DNA from: Planctomycetota bacterium
GTDB taxonomy: Bacteria; Planctomycetota; UBA1135; UBA2386
DNA length: 34,146 nt
Reading direction: 5' to 3'
NCBI GenBank assembly: GCA_020425925.1
Contig: JAGQRB010000333.1
Span: 1 to 34,146, forward strand
Shown: positions 16,624 through 23,828 of the stretch, one piece after another
How positions within the stretch are numbered: position 1 is the first letter of the stretch
Layout of the letters: each line of letters starts with the position of its first letter
Program-made: the position numbers and the translations under genes
The notes under the pieces: generated by a model
The model's input: the letters and a program-made list of their open reading frames with translations, nothing else
What the model was told of the DNA's origin: nothing
Database searches by the model: none

Positions 16624-19161
16624 TCAATACGTGCCGACGATCGCTCGCACCGCGTTCGAGGCGCTGAGCTGCAGCGGGTTGCCCTGCGCGGTCAGCGCCA
16701 GCTGCAGCACCTGGGTGAACAGCGGCAGGCCGGCGAAGGCGGGATCGCTGCCGACGGCGAGTCGGAAGCCCGCGACGCCGTTGTTCGGCGCCAGGAACAG
16801 CGCCGCGTCGGGGCTCGCGAGCAGGCTGCAGTTCGGCACGCCGGTCGGGTGCAATGCGGCGAGTGGCGTGTTCGGCGAGCTCAGACCGATGAGCACGGCG
16901 GCGAGCGCCGGGGTCGCGAGGCCGCGGCAATCGGCCGCGTAGGCGCCACCGGTCCACGGCGCGGTCGTGACGGTGAGCGCGAGCGGGCCCGAGGCATTGC
17001 TGCACGGCGGGCTGAGCTGGGTCACGCTCGCCGGGCAGGTCGGCTGCCAGCGCGCGAGGTTGGCCGCGATCTGGCCGCCGGCCCTCGAGAAGGACCCGCC
17101 GACGAGCACGCTGCCGTCCGCTGCGACGTCGATCGCGGTCACGCCGCCATCGACGCCGCTGCCGAGCGGCAGCCAGGTCGCGCCGTCCCAGCGCGCGACG
17201 TGGGCGAGCTGCGTCGCACCGCTCCGGCTGAAGCCGCCTGCGGCCACGAGCTCGCCGTTGCCGAGTGTCGCGAGCGCGTTGGCGCCGACATCGAGCCCGT
17301 CGCCGAGCGCGTGCCACGTCACGCCGTCCCAGCGCGCGATGTTCCTCGCCATCGTGTTCTCGATCGTCAGGAAGTCGCCGCTGACGATGAGGTCGCCATC
17401 CGCGAGCGTGGTCGCGGAGACGACGCTGTTGTACCAGTAGCCGATCGTCGTGCCGATCGCCGACCAACTGGTGCCGTCGAAGCGCGCGATGTTGGTCTGG
17501 AAGTTGAACGATCCCAGCGTGCCGACCGCGACGAGGTCGCCGTTGGGCAGCTCGGTGAGATCGAAGACCTGGCCGGACAGGCCGGGCAGGAAGGTGAACG
17601 TGTTGCCGTCCCAGCGCGCGAACGCGAGCGCGAGGCCGCCGGTCGTGCCGACCAGCAGCACGCTGCCGTCGGCCAGGCTCTCGACCGCCACGCCGGCGGC
17701 CAGGAAACCCGCCAACGCGTGCCAGCTGTGACCGTCCCAGCGCGCCAGGCCGTTGACGGCGGCGCTGCCGGCGGTCGTGAAGCTGCCGGTGATCACCAGA
17801 TCGCCGTTGCCGAGCCGTGCCGCGTGGTACACCGGTCCGTCGGTGCCGCCGCCGAGTCCGGCCCAGCTCGCACCGTCGAAGCGCGCGATGTTGTTCGCCG
17901 TGGCGCCGCCGAACGCGTCGAACTCGCCGGCGACCACGATCTCGTCACCGCGTGACAGCACGGTCGCGACGATCGCGGTGTTGCCTCGCGGCACCGGCGA
18001 CCAGGTGCTGCCGTCGAAGCGCGCGATGTTGCGCAGTGCGGTGCCGCCGGCCTCGTCGAAAGAGCCGCCGACGAAGAGGTCACCGCCGGGCGCCGGTGCG
18101 ACCGCGTAGCCGATGCCCGAACCCGGACCGTGAGCCTGCCTGATGCCCGTGCCGAGCGCCGACCACGCGCTGCCGTTCCACAGCGCGACGCGCGCGAGCG
18201 CGGTAGCGCCGGAGGCACTGAACAGACCGACCGCGTAGAGGCCACCCGCGGGTGTCGGAGCGAGCGCGAAGACCTCGCCGTCGAGTCCGGCGCCGAGCGT
18301 GCCCCAGCTCGAGCCGTCCCATTGCGCGATGTGGGGGGTGGCCACCGGTCCGGCGACCGCGAAGCTGCCGCCGGCGACGAGCCTGCCGTTCGGCAGCGCC
18401 GCGACCGAGTGCACGGTGTCCGTCAGGGTGCCGAGTCCGGGGCCGATCGGCGTCCACGCCGTGCCGTCCCACTCGGCGATGTTGAGCGCCGTGCTGTTGT
18501 GCAGGAACCGGCCGCCGGCGACGACGTGGCCGTTCGGCAGCGCCGCGAGCGCCTGCACCGAGTCGTTCGGCGCGCCGAGGCTCATCGCGTGCCAGGTCGC
18601 ACCGTCCCAGCGCGCGACGCGGCCGGCGACGGTGCCGCCGATGGTCGCGAGGCCACCACCGGCGACGATGTCACCGTTCGGCAGCTGCGCGAGCGCGTAG
18701 ACGCCACCGATTGTGTTGTTCGACCCGAGCGGGACCCACGTGGCGCCGTTCCAGCGCGCGATGTTGCGCACCGGTATCCCGCCGATCGAGCTGAAGACGC
18801 CGCCGACGACGAGCTCGCCGTTCGGCAGGCTGAGCAGCGCGCGGATGACCTCGTTCTGCCCGACGCCGCCGAGGAACGGCGTCCACGTGCCGGTCTGCAG
18901 GTCGTAGGCCGCGAGGCCGTCGGCGATCGCGGCGCCGGCGGCGCGGAACCAGCCGCCGGCGACCAGCACCGGCGGCAGCGGTCCGCTGCCGTCGGGATCG
19001 TGCATCGTGAGTGCTTGCACCGTGCCGTCGATGCCGGCGACCGGGTCACCGGCCTGCCACGAAGTTGTGCACTGCGCTCGAAGCGAACCCGCCGCGAGCG
19101 CGAACGCGATTGCGGCGAACATCCACGGAGCGCTGCGCTCCGCCTGCGGGAAAGGGACCAT
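16624..19161 (-). CDS. Secreted 14-repeat propeller protein, copy B of a tandem pair
   Basis: An 845-residue paralogue of the preceding gene with the same plan: signal peptide ending LRA before QCTTSW at about residue 30, 14 blades with motifs such as LPNGELVVGG and NIARWNGATW, and a C-terminal module from about residue 707 ending ASNAVRAIVGTY. The segment after the signal peptide (GDPVAGIDGTV) and the blade order match copy A throughout. ATG at 19161 was chosen because it lies seven bases after a -10-like TATCCC and gives a signal peptide of the same length as copy A; an internal ATG at 19122 is possible. There is no Shine-Dalgarno. The frame is open far upstream, but that extension runs antisense to the divergent gene and is not coding. 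Function unknown. Confidence 0.82.
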   Translation of the reverse strand: MVPFPQAERSAPWMFAAIAFALAAGSLRAQCTTSWQAGDPVAGIDGTVQALTMHDPDGSGPLPPVLVAGGWFRAAGAAIADGLAAYDLQTGTWTPFLGGVGQNEVIRALLSLPNGELVVGGVFSSIGGIPVRNIARWNGATWVPLGSNNTIGGVYALAQLPNGDIVAGGGLATIGGTVAGRVARWDGATWHAMSLGAPNDSVQALAALPNGHVVAGGRFLHNSTALNIAEWDGTAWTPIGPGLGTLTDTVHSVAALPNGRLVAGGSFAVAGPVATPHIAQWDGSSWGTLGAGLDGEVFALAPTPAGGLYAVGLFSASGATALARVALWNGSAWSALGTGIRQAHGPGSGIGYAVAPAPGGDLFVGGSFDEAGGTALRNIARFDGSTWSPVPRGNTAIVATVLSRGDEIVVAGEFDAFGGATANNIARFDGASWAGLGGGTDGPVYHAARLGNGDLVITGSFTTAGSAAVNGLARWDGHSWHALAGFLAAGVAVESLADGSVLLVGTTGGLALAFARWDGNTFTFLPGLSGQVFDLTELPNGDLVAVGTLGSFNFQTNIARFDGTSWSAIGTTIGYWYNSVVSATTLADGDLIVSGDFLTIENTMARNIARWDGVTWHALGDGLDVGANALATLGNGELVAAGGFSRSGATQLAHVARWDGATWLPLGSGVDGGVTAIDVAADGSVLVGGSFSRAGGQIAANLARWQPTCPASVTQLSPPCSNASGPLALTVTTAPWTGGAYAADCRGLATPALAAVLIGLSSPNTPLAALHPTGVPNCSLLASPDAALFLAPNNGVAGFRLAVGSDPAFAGLPLFTQVLQLALTAQGNPLQLSASNAVRAIVGTY
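16651..16747. repeat. Near-identical DNA tract in paralogue copy B
   Basis: Partner of 14018-14114, with a single mismatch over 97 bases. Similarity falls off on both sides although the proteins stay alignable, which suggests gene conversion or strong constraint. Confidence 0.85.
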
Positions 19162-19218
19162 TTGCCGCGGGATAGCCGGTGGGGTCGCGGTGGTCACCGC
19201 CGTCCGTAGACTCTCGAC
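19162..19218. promoter_or_regulatory. Compact 57-base divergent promoter region
   Basis: On minus, GTGACC (19197-19192), a 17-base spacer and TATCCC (19174-19169) lie seven bases before the ATG of copy B. On plus, TAGACT (19207-19212) lies six bases before the ATG at 19219, with no clear -35. No Shine-Dalgarno is visible on either side, so both messages would be leaderless or nearly so. Confidence 0.5.
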
Positions 19219-21633
19219 ATGAGAAGGACACTGCTCCGAGCGCTCGCACCGTTCGTCGTCGCCGGCCTCGCCGCACCGACTACGGCGCAGGACGCGAGCC
19301 CCGCGGTCGTCGGGTATCGCCTGTCCGGCCGGGTCACCGAACTCGACGGCGCACCGCTCGCCGCGGCGAGGCTCGCGACCGCCGCGGGCGAAATCGCCAA
19401 GTGCGACGGCGACGGCCGTTTCACCTGCGACCTCGCGATCGGTGGCGCGAGCGAGCTCTCCGCGGCGACGCAGCTCTACGTCGTCGCCGAGGGCCGCGCG
19501 TCGTTTCGCATTCCGCTGCGGCCGCTGCTGCACCGTGCTGCGCGCGCGAACGCGATCGGCACCTACGCGGTCGATCTCGGCGAGCTGCGGTTGCCGATCG
19601 GCGTGACGTTCCGCGGCCGGGTGCGCGACCCCGACGGCGCGCCGCTCGCGGGGGTGGCCGTGACCGCGAACGACGAGCTCTGCGGCCAGGAGATCTGGAC
19701 CGCGAGCTTCGGCAGCCGGACCGTGACCGACGCGCGCGGTCGCTTCGAGCTCGCCGGCGTCTTCGGCGAGGCGATGCGCCTCGCGTTCGAGCGCGACGGC
19801 TACTACCGCACCGTGGTGCGCGGCGCCGGCATCGGCACACCGCTCGACATCGCGCTCGAACCCAGCGGCTTCGTCAGCGGGGCGCTGCCCGCGCTCGACG
19901 GCGCACCGTTCGCCGGCGAGCTCTACCTGCTGAGCGAGTTCCCGGGCGAGTCGTGGGAGCGCGTGTCGGTGCAGGGCGCGAGTTACCGGCTCGGCGTCGC
20001 GACGCGCGGACGCTTCCGGGTCGTCGCGCTCGGTACCGGTAACTCGATCGGCTGGCAGAGCGAGGTCTTGGCCGGACCGCGGGACGGCGTCGCGCTCGCA
20101 CCGGTTGGCAACAGCGATCGCGGCGCCGTCATTCGCGCGGTCGATGCGGCGACCGGCGCGCCGCTGACCGAGGTTCGCTGCGCCGGGCGGCGTTGGCCCG
20201 GCGACGAGTTGCCCGACGTGCTGCGCAACGATCTCCTGGAGCGAGTGCATCGCAGCCCGCCGGCGGCGGCGCCGCGGCTGCCGGTCGACACCGGCGCCGG
20301 CGCGCTGTGGCTGGCCGTGACCGCGGCGGGCTACCTGCCGGCGCTGCAGCGACTCGAGGAAGGCGCCGGCGAGGAACTGAAGATCGCGCTCGAGGCGGCG
20401 CGATCGCTGCGCGGTCGGGTCGTGGACGCCGCCGGCACAGCGCTCGCGGACGTGCCGGTCGAATGGGAGGGAGAGCGCGGCGCGCGGCTGCCGCGCAAGG
20501 GGGTCGTGCGCACCGCCGCCGACGGCAGCTTCGTGATCGCGGGCCTCGGCAACGAGGTCGCGCGCCTGTCGGTGGCGCGTTCGCCGCTGGCGCCGGTCGT
20601 GCGCAGCAGGGTCGATCTCACGGCCGTCGGGCCGGTCGACGACGTCGAGCTCGTGCTGTCGGGTGGCGTCGTGGTGGCCGGCAAGGTCACCGGCCTGGGC
20701 GCTGGCGCGGCCGCTCGCATCGCACTCCGCCCGGCGCGCGCGCCTTCGACCGACACCTGGACCGCGACACTCGAGCTGCCGGCGTCGCCGGGTGTCGCCG
20801 GACTGGTCACGTCGACGATCGCGGCGGACGGCAGCTTCGAGTTCGCCGAATGCGGCAACGGCGAGCGCGTACTCGAGCTCTTCGTGCCGGTGCCGCCGCG
20901 CTGCGGCCCGCCGGTGCGCGTGCCGTTGCACTCCTTCCGGATCGACGGCGCACCGGGCGCGCTGGCGCTCGATGCCGCGGACGCCGTTCCCGGCGAGATC
21001 GCGGGGCACCTGAGGCTCTCCGGTGCCGAGGTGCCTGCGGGCCGCCTCGCCGTGATCGCGGCGCCGGCGCAGCCGCCGAGCGACTGGTCCGAGCGACGCG
21101 CGGCGATGCACTGGCGGCTCGTCGCCGGCGACGGCGCGTTCGCGCTCTCCCTCCCGCCCGGTACGTTCCAGCTGCAGGTGCGCGACTGCGTCACCGGCAT
21201 CGCGCTGCTGCGAGCGGGCGACGAACCCGAGGTCGAGGTCGGTCCGGGGGCGCGCGAGCAGCTCGACCTCCGGGTCGCCGTCGTCGCGGCAGCGGTGACG
21301 TTCACGGTCGCCGGCGGCGGGCCGACGTTGGTCGACCACCTCGAGGTCGATCTCGAGTCCGGGCGCGGGCTCCGGTTCAGCGGTGGTCCGCTCCCCTTCG
21401 GCGGCGGCACCTACGGCAGTCCCGGGGTCTATGTCGAGGGTCGCAGCGGGCCGGCGCGCTTCTTCGTGCCCCCCGGCCCGGTGTTCCTGAAGGTCGGCGG
21501 TGCGACCCGGATCGATGCCGGTTCGATCCACTTCGGTAACACCCGCGCCGAGCTCGCGGTCGAGGCCGAACCCGGCAAGCCGCTCGAGGTCGAGGTCGAG
21601 CTCGGTCCGGCGGCCGATCTCGGCGGCAAGTGA
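19219..21633 (+). CDS. Secreted protein with carboxypeptidase-regulatory-like (Ig-type) repeats
   Basis: An 804-residue exported protein. The signal peptide ends TTA before QD at about residue 23. Several segments match the pattern of carboxypeptidase-regulatory-like or Cna-B-type beta-sandwich domains: a G-R-V turn, an 'A-P-L-A-G/D-V' strand, and a later D-G-x-F strand. Examples are LSGRVTELDGAPLAAARL (about 35), RGRVRDPDGAPLAGVAV (about 133), and LRGRVVDAAGTALADVPV (about 395) followed by ADGSFVIAGL. There is no catalytic motif and no shared C-terminal module. The start is ATG at 19219, just after a TAGACT element. It is probably a structural or adhesive surface protein. The 3' end converges on the SRP RNA gene. 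Confidence 0.78.
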   Translation: MRRTLLRALAPFVVAGLAAPTTAQDASPAVVGYRLSGRVTELDGAPLAAARLATAAGEIAKCDGDGRFTCDLAIGGASELSAATQLYVVAEGRASFRIPLRPLLHRAARANAIGTYAVDLGELRLPIGVTFRGRVRDPDGAPLAGVAVTANDELCGQEIWTASFGSRTVTDARGRFELAGVFGEAMRLAFERDGYYRTVVRGAGIGTPLDIALEPSGFVSGALPALDGAPFAGELYLLSEFPGESWERVSVQGASYRLGVATRGRFRVVALGTGNSIGWQSEVLAGPRDGVALAPVGNSDRGAVIRAVDAATGAPLTEVRCAGRRWPGDELPDVLRNDLLERVHRSPPAAAPRLPVDTGAGALWLAVTAAGYLPALQRLEEGAGEELKIALEAARSLRGRVVDAAGTALADVPVEWEGERGARLPRKGVVRTAADGSFVIAGLGNEVARLSVARSPLAPVVRSRVDLTAVGPVDDVELVLSGGVVVAGKVTGLGAGAAARIALRPARAPSTDTWTATLELPASPGVAGLVTSTIAADGSFEFAECGNGERVLELFVPVPPRCGPPVRVPLHSFRIDGAPGALALDAADAVPGEIAGHLRLSGAEVPAGRLAVIAAPAQPPSDWSERRAAMHWRLVAGDGAFALSLPPGTFQLQVRDCVTGIALLRAGDEPEVEVGPGAREQLDLRVAVVAAAVTFTVAGGGPTLVDHLEVDLESGRGLRFSGGPLPFGGGTYGSPGVYVEGRSGPARFFVPPGPVFLKVGGATRIDAGSIHFGNTRAELAVEAEPGKPLEVEVELGPAADLGGK

Positions 21634-21636
21634 CCG

Positions 21637-21649
21637 CGCCGCAGCGGCG
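21637..21649. terminator. Weak hairpin between convergent gene and SRP RNA
   Basis: CGCCG-CAG-CGGCG, a 5-base stem just after the stop at 21633 and facing the 3' end of the SRP RNA. It is short and has no T tract. It is the only candidate in the 37-base gap apart from a loose GGCCG/CGGCC pairing (21649-21653 with 21666-21670). Confidence 0.3.
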
Positions 21650-21670
21650 GCCGAAAGGGTTCGCACGGCC

Positions 21671-21795
21671 CGCGAAGGTGGTGTCCATCAGGCACCCCGG
21701 GCACAAGAAGCTGCACGCTTATGGCTGCTTCCTTCCGGACCTGACCAGGTTCACGCCGCCCCCTTGCTCGGGACCCGACGGACCCCACCTTCGCG
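21671..21795 (-). ncRNA. ffs: Signal recognition particle RNA (4.5S type)
   Basis: RNA of the SRP, which binds Ffh and targets nascent membrane and secreted proteins. On the minus strand the conserved domain IV core GTCCGGAAGGAAGCAGCC is present, preceded by CTGGTCAG as in E. coli 4.5S RNA. The ends pair perfectly: CCACCTTCGCG at 21785-21795 with CGCGAAGGTGG at 21671-21681 on the plus strand. This gives a single long hairpin of the short bacterial type, about 117-125 bases, with no Alu domain. The exact ends are inferred from the terminal stem. It lies 13 bases downstream of tRNA-Ser(GGA) on the same strand and is likely processed from the same transcript. Confidence 0.93.
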
Positions 21796-21808
21796 AGCCG
21801 TGCGGGAT

Positions 21809-21899
21809 TGGCGGAGAGGGGGGGATTCGAACCCCCGGCAAGCTTTTGGCCTGCACTCGCTTTCCAAGCGAGCTCCTTAAGCCGCTCGGTCACCTCTCC
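21809..21899 (-). tRNA. tRNA-Ser, anticodon GGA
   Basis: Ninety-one bases including an encoded CCA (21811-21809). The acceptor stem GGAGAGG/CCTCTCC is the same as in tRNA-Ser(CGA). The anticodon stem CTCGC/GCGAG encloses the loop TTGGAAA, with GGA at 21865-21863, reading UCC and UCU. A long variable arm and the T arm GGGGG-TTCGAAT-CCCCC are present. It is the first gene of a short transcript that continues into the SRP RNA. Confidence 0.97.
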
Positions 21900-21952
21900 A
21901 CGCTGCCGCGTGGACCCCGGAACCGCGCGGGTCCCGGAGTATGGGGTCGGGC

Positions 21953-21981
21953 TTTGTAGCGCAGCGGGTCCCGGGCTGCAA
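21953..21981 (-). promoter_or_regulatory. Predicted promoter of the tRNA-Ser/SRP RNA unit
   Basis: On the minus strand, TTGCAG (21981-21976), a 17-base spacer and TACAAA (21958-21953). The start would be about 47 bases before the tRNA. No second promoter is evident in the 13 bases between the tRNA and the SRP RNA. Confidence 0.55.
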
Positions 21982-21994
21982 CGACAGCCGGCTC

Positions 21995-22023
21995 TTTCGT
22001 CGGGCGGCCCGGATCTGCAAACT
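21995..22023 (+). promoter_or_regulatory. Predicted dnaX promoter
   Basis: TTTCGT (21995-22000), a 17-base spacer and CAAACT (22018-22023), 8 bases before the dnaX ATG. No Shine-Dalgarno. It is back to back with the promoter of the tRNA-Ser/SRP RNA unit. Confidence 0.45.
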
Positions 22024-22031
22024 GGCGGCAC

Positions 22032-23768
22032 ATGGCGGCGCGGAAACAATCGGCCGGTGGCGGCAGGGCGAACGATGCTGCGGGTGCGGCGACCGGCTAC
22101 CAGGTCGTCGCCCGGCGGTTCCGGCCGCAGACCTTCGGCGAGATGGTCGGGCAGGACGAGATCCTGCAGTCGCTGAAGAAGGCAATCGAGCAGCAGCGCA
22201 TCCCGCACGCGTTCCTGTTCTCCGGCAGCCGCGGCGTCGGCAAGACCACCAGCGCCCGCATCCTGGCGCGCTGTCTGAACTGCGGCCAGGGGCCGACCCC
22301 GGACCCGTGCGGCGAGTGCGACCACTGCCGATCGATCCTCGACGGCAGCAACCCCGACGTGATCGAGATCGACGCGGCGTCGAACAACAGCGTCGACGAC
22401 GTGCGGCAGCTGCGCGAGCACGCCGCGTTCGCGACGATGCGCTCGCGCTACCGCGTGTTCATCCTCGACGAGGTCCACATGCTCAGCAAGGGCGCGTTCA
22501 ACGCGCTGCTGAAGACGCTCGAGGAGCCGCCGCCCGGCGTCGTCTTCGTGCTGGCGACCACCGAGCTGCACAAGGTGCCCGAGACGATCCGCTCGCGCTG
22601 CCAGGTGCTGATGTTCAAGCGCGTCGGCGAACCCGACCTCGTGCGGCGGCTGCGCACGATCGCCGATCGCGAGGGCATAGCGATCCCCGACGAGGTGCTG
22701 GCCGAGATCGCCGCCGCGGTGCGCGGCGGCGTGCGCGACGCCGAGACCGCGCTCGAGCGCGTGCTGCCGATCGCGCGCGAGCTCGGTGCCGAGTTCGACC
22801 TCGCGGCCTACCGCGCGCTGGTCGCGCGCGTCGGCACCGACGCGGTGGTCGAGGTCGTCGCGACGCTGCTCGACGGCGACGCCAAAGGCGGACTGCACTT
22901 CGCCCGCTCGCTGCAGGAGCAGGGCATCGACGAACGCGAGGCGCTCGGCGAGCTCGTCGAGGTGTTGCGCTGGCTGATGCTGCTGCAGGTCGACGGCCCC
23001 GAGAGCGTGCTGGTACCGGCCGGCGGCGCGGTGCGGCAGCGGCTGCACGAGCTCTCGGGCAAGGCCAACGTGCAGAAGCTCGACGCGATGATCACCGCCG
23101 GCTTGCTCGGCCGCGAACGGCTGCGCCGGCTCGAGGACCGCGGCGTCGTGTTCGAGGTCGCGCTGGTGCGCATGGCGCAGGCCGGCACGTTGCCGACGGT
23201 CGCGGAGCTGCTCGACGAGGTGCGCGCCGGCGGCGGCGTCGCGGTTGCGTCCGGCGGCGGCCCGGCGGCGGTCGCCGCTCAGGCGCACAGCGAACCGGCG
23301 CACCCGGCCGATCTGCGCGCCCGTGTGCTCGACCTCGCGCGCGACAAGTCGTTGCTGCACGCGACGCTCGGGCTCTGCGAGTTCACCGGTCCCGACGCCG
23401 GCGGCAAGGTCGTGGTCAGCACGACCACGGCGCGCAAGATGCACCAGGACCGGCTGCAGTCGCCCGACGTCCGGCAGCAGCTGCAGCAGTGGCTGCGGCA
23501 GGCGCTCGGCCGCGACGTGCAGGTCGAGATCCGACTCGGCGCTGCGCCGGCCGTCGACGCCGGCCCGGCCGCTGCCGGTCACGGTGGGGACGCGAAGCCG
23601 GCGGCCGCGAAGAAGAGTCGCGCCGCACCGGGCCCGGCGGCGCAGCGGGTGATGGGCCGGTTTCATGGCCGCGTCGTCGAGGTCAACCCCGAGGACCGGG
23701 TCAAGCGCGAGCCGCCGGCCGACGACGACGGCTCGGGAACGCCGCCCGACGAGCCCGAGGACAGCTGA
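22032..23768 (+). CDS. dnaX: DNA polymerase III gamma/tau subunit
   Basis: Clamp-loader ATPase subunit that helps load the sliding clamp and couples polymerase to helicase. The 578-residue protein has a nonconserved N-terminal tail of about 22 residues and then the AAA+ module: Walker A GSRGVGKTT at 65-73, the four zinc cysteines C84, C93, C96 and C99, Walker B ILDEVHM at 144-150, and the SRC motif at 188-190. The C-terminal third is Ala/Gly/Pro-rich and ends in an acidic tail. I see no A-rich slippery heptamer like the one that makes gamma in E. coli, so only the full product is predicted. In many bacteria ybaB and recR follow directly; here they are 9.3 kb downstream. Confidence 0.97.
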   Translation: MAARKQSAGGGRANDAAGAATGYQVVARRFRPQTFGEMVGQDEILQSLKKAIEQQRIPHAFLFSGSRGVGKTTSARILARCLNCGQGPTPDPCGECDHCRSILDGSNPDVIEIDAASNNSVDDVRQLREHAAFATMRSRYRVFILDEVHMLSKGAFNALLKTLEEPPPGVVFVLATTELHKVPETIRSRCQVLMFKRVGEPDLVRRLRTIADREGIAIPDEVLAEIAAAVRGGVRDAETALERVLPIARELGAEFDLAAYRALVARVGTDAVVEVVATLLDGDAKGGLHFARSLQEQGIDEREALGELVEVLRWLMLLQVDGPESVLVPAGGAVRQRLHELSGKANVQKLDAMITAGLLGRERLRRLEDRGVVFEVALVRMAQAGTLPTVAELLDEVRAGGGVAVASGGGPAAVAAQAHSEPAHPADLRARVLDLARDKSLLHATLGLCEFTGPDAGGKVVVSTTTARKMHQDRLQSPDVRQQLQQWLRQALGRDVQVEIRLGAAPAVDAGPAAAGHGGDAKPAAAKKSRAAPGPAAQRVMGRFHGRVVEVNPEDRVKREPPADDDGSGTPPDEPEDS

Positions 23769-23809
23769 GCGGCTTTCGAACCCGGCGCGCCCGCCGCCAC
23801 GCCTGGCGC

Positions 23810-23815
23810 TAGACT
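23810..23815 (+). promoter_or_regulatory. -10-like element of the diheme propeller gene
   Basis: TAGACT, 13 bases before the ATG at 23829; the same hexamer is used before 19219 and before tRNA-Ser(CGA). There is no convincing -35. A short hairpin, CGGCG-CGCC-CGCCG (23783-23796), lies between it and the dnaX stop. Confidence 0.4.
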
Positions 23816-23828
23816 GCGCTGCGAAGCC

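Noticed and set aside
16380..19100. LRA-QC and ARG-QC considered as lipoprotein lipoboxes
   Set aside because: A lipobox needs a small residue directly before the Cys. Here it is Gln in every case, which fits cleavage before Gln by signal peptidase I.
13991..19161. Regular repeats of about 140-150 bases, considered as a CRISPR or satellite array
   Set aside because: The period equals one propeller blade, the copies diverge at the DNA level and the reading frame is continuous.
19162..21666. Upstream extension of copy B to make a 1680-residue protein
   Set aside because: The extension is antisense to the secreted protein at 19219. A signal peptide and -10 element mark the start at 19161.
22032..23768. 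Programmed frameshift in dnaX giving a gamma product
   Set aside because: No A-rich slippery heptamer was found in the likely region near the end of the ATPase domain or in the Lys-rich stretch near 23600.
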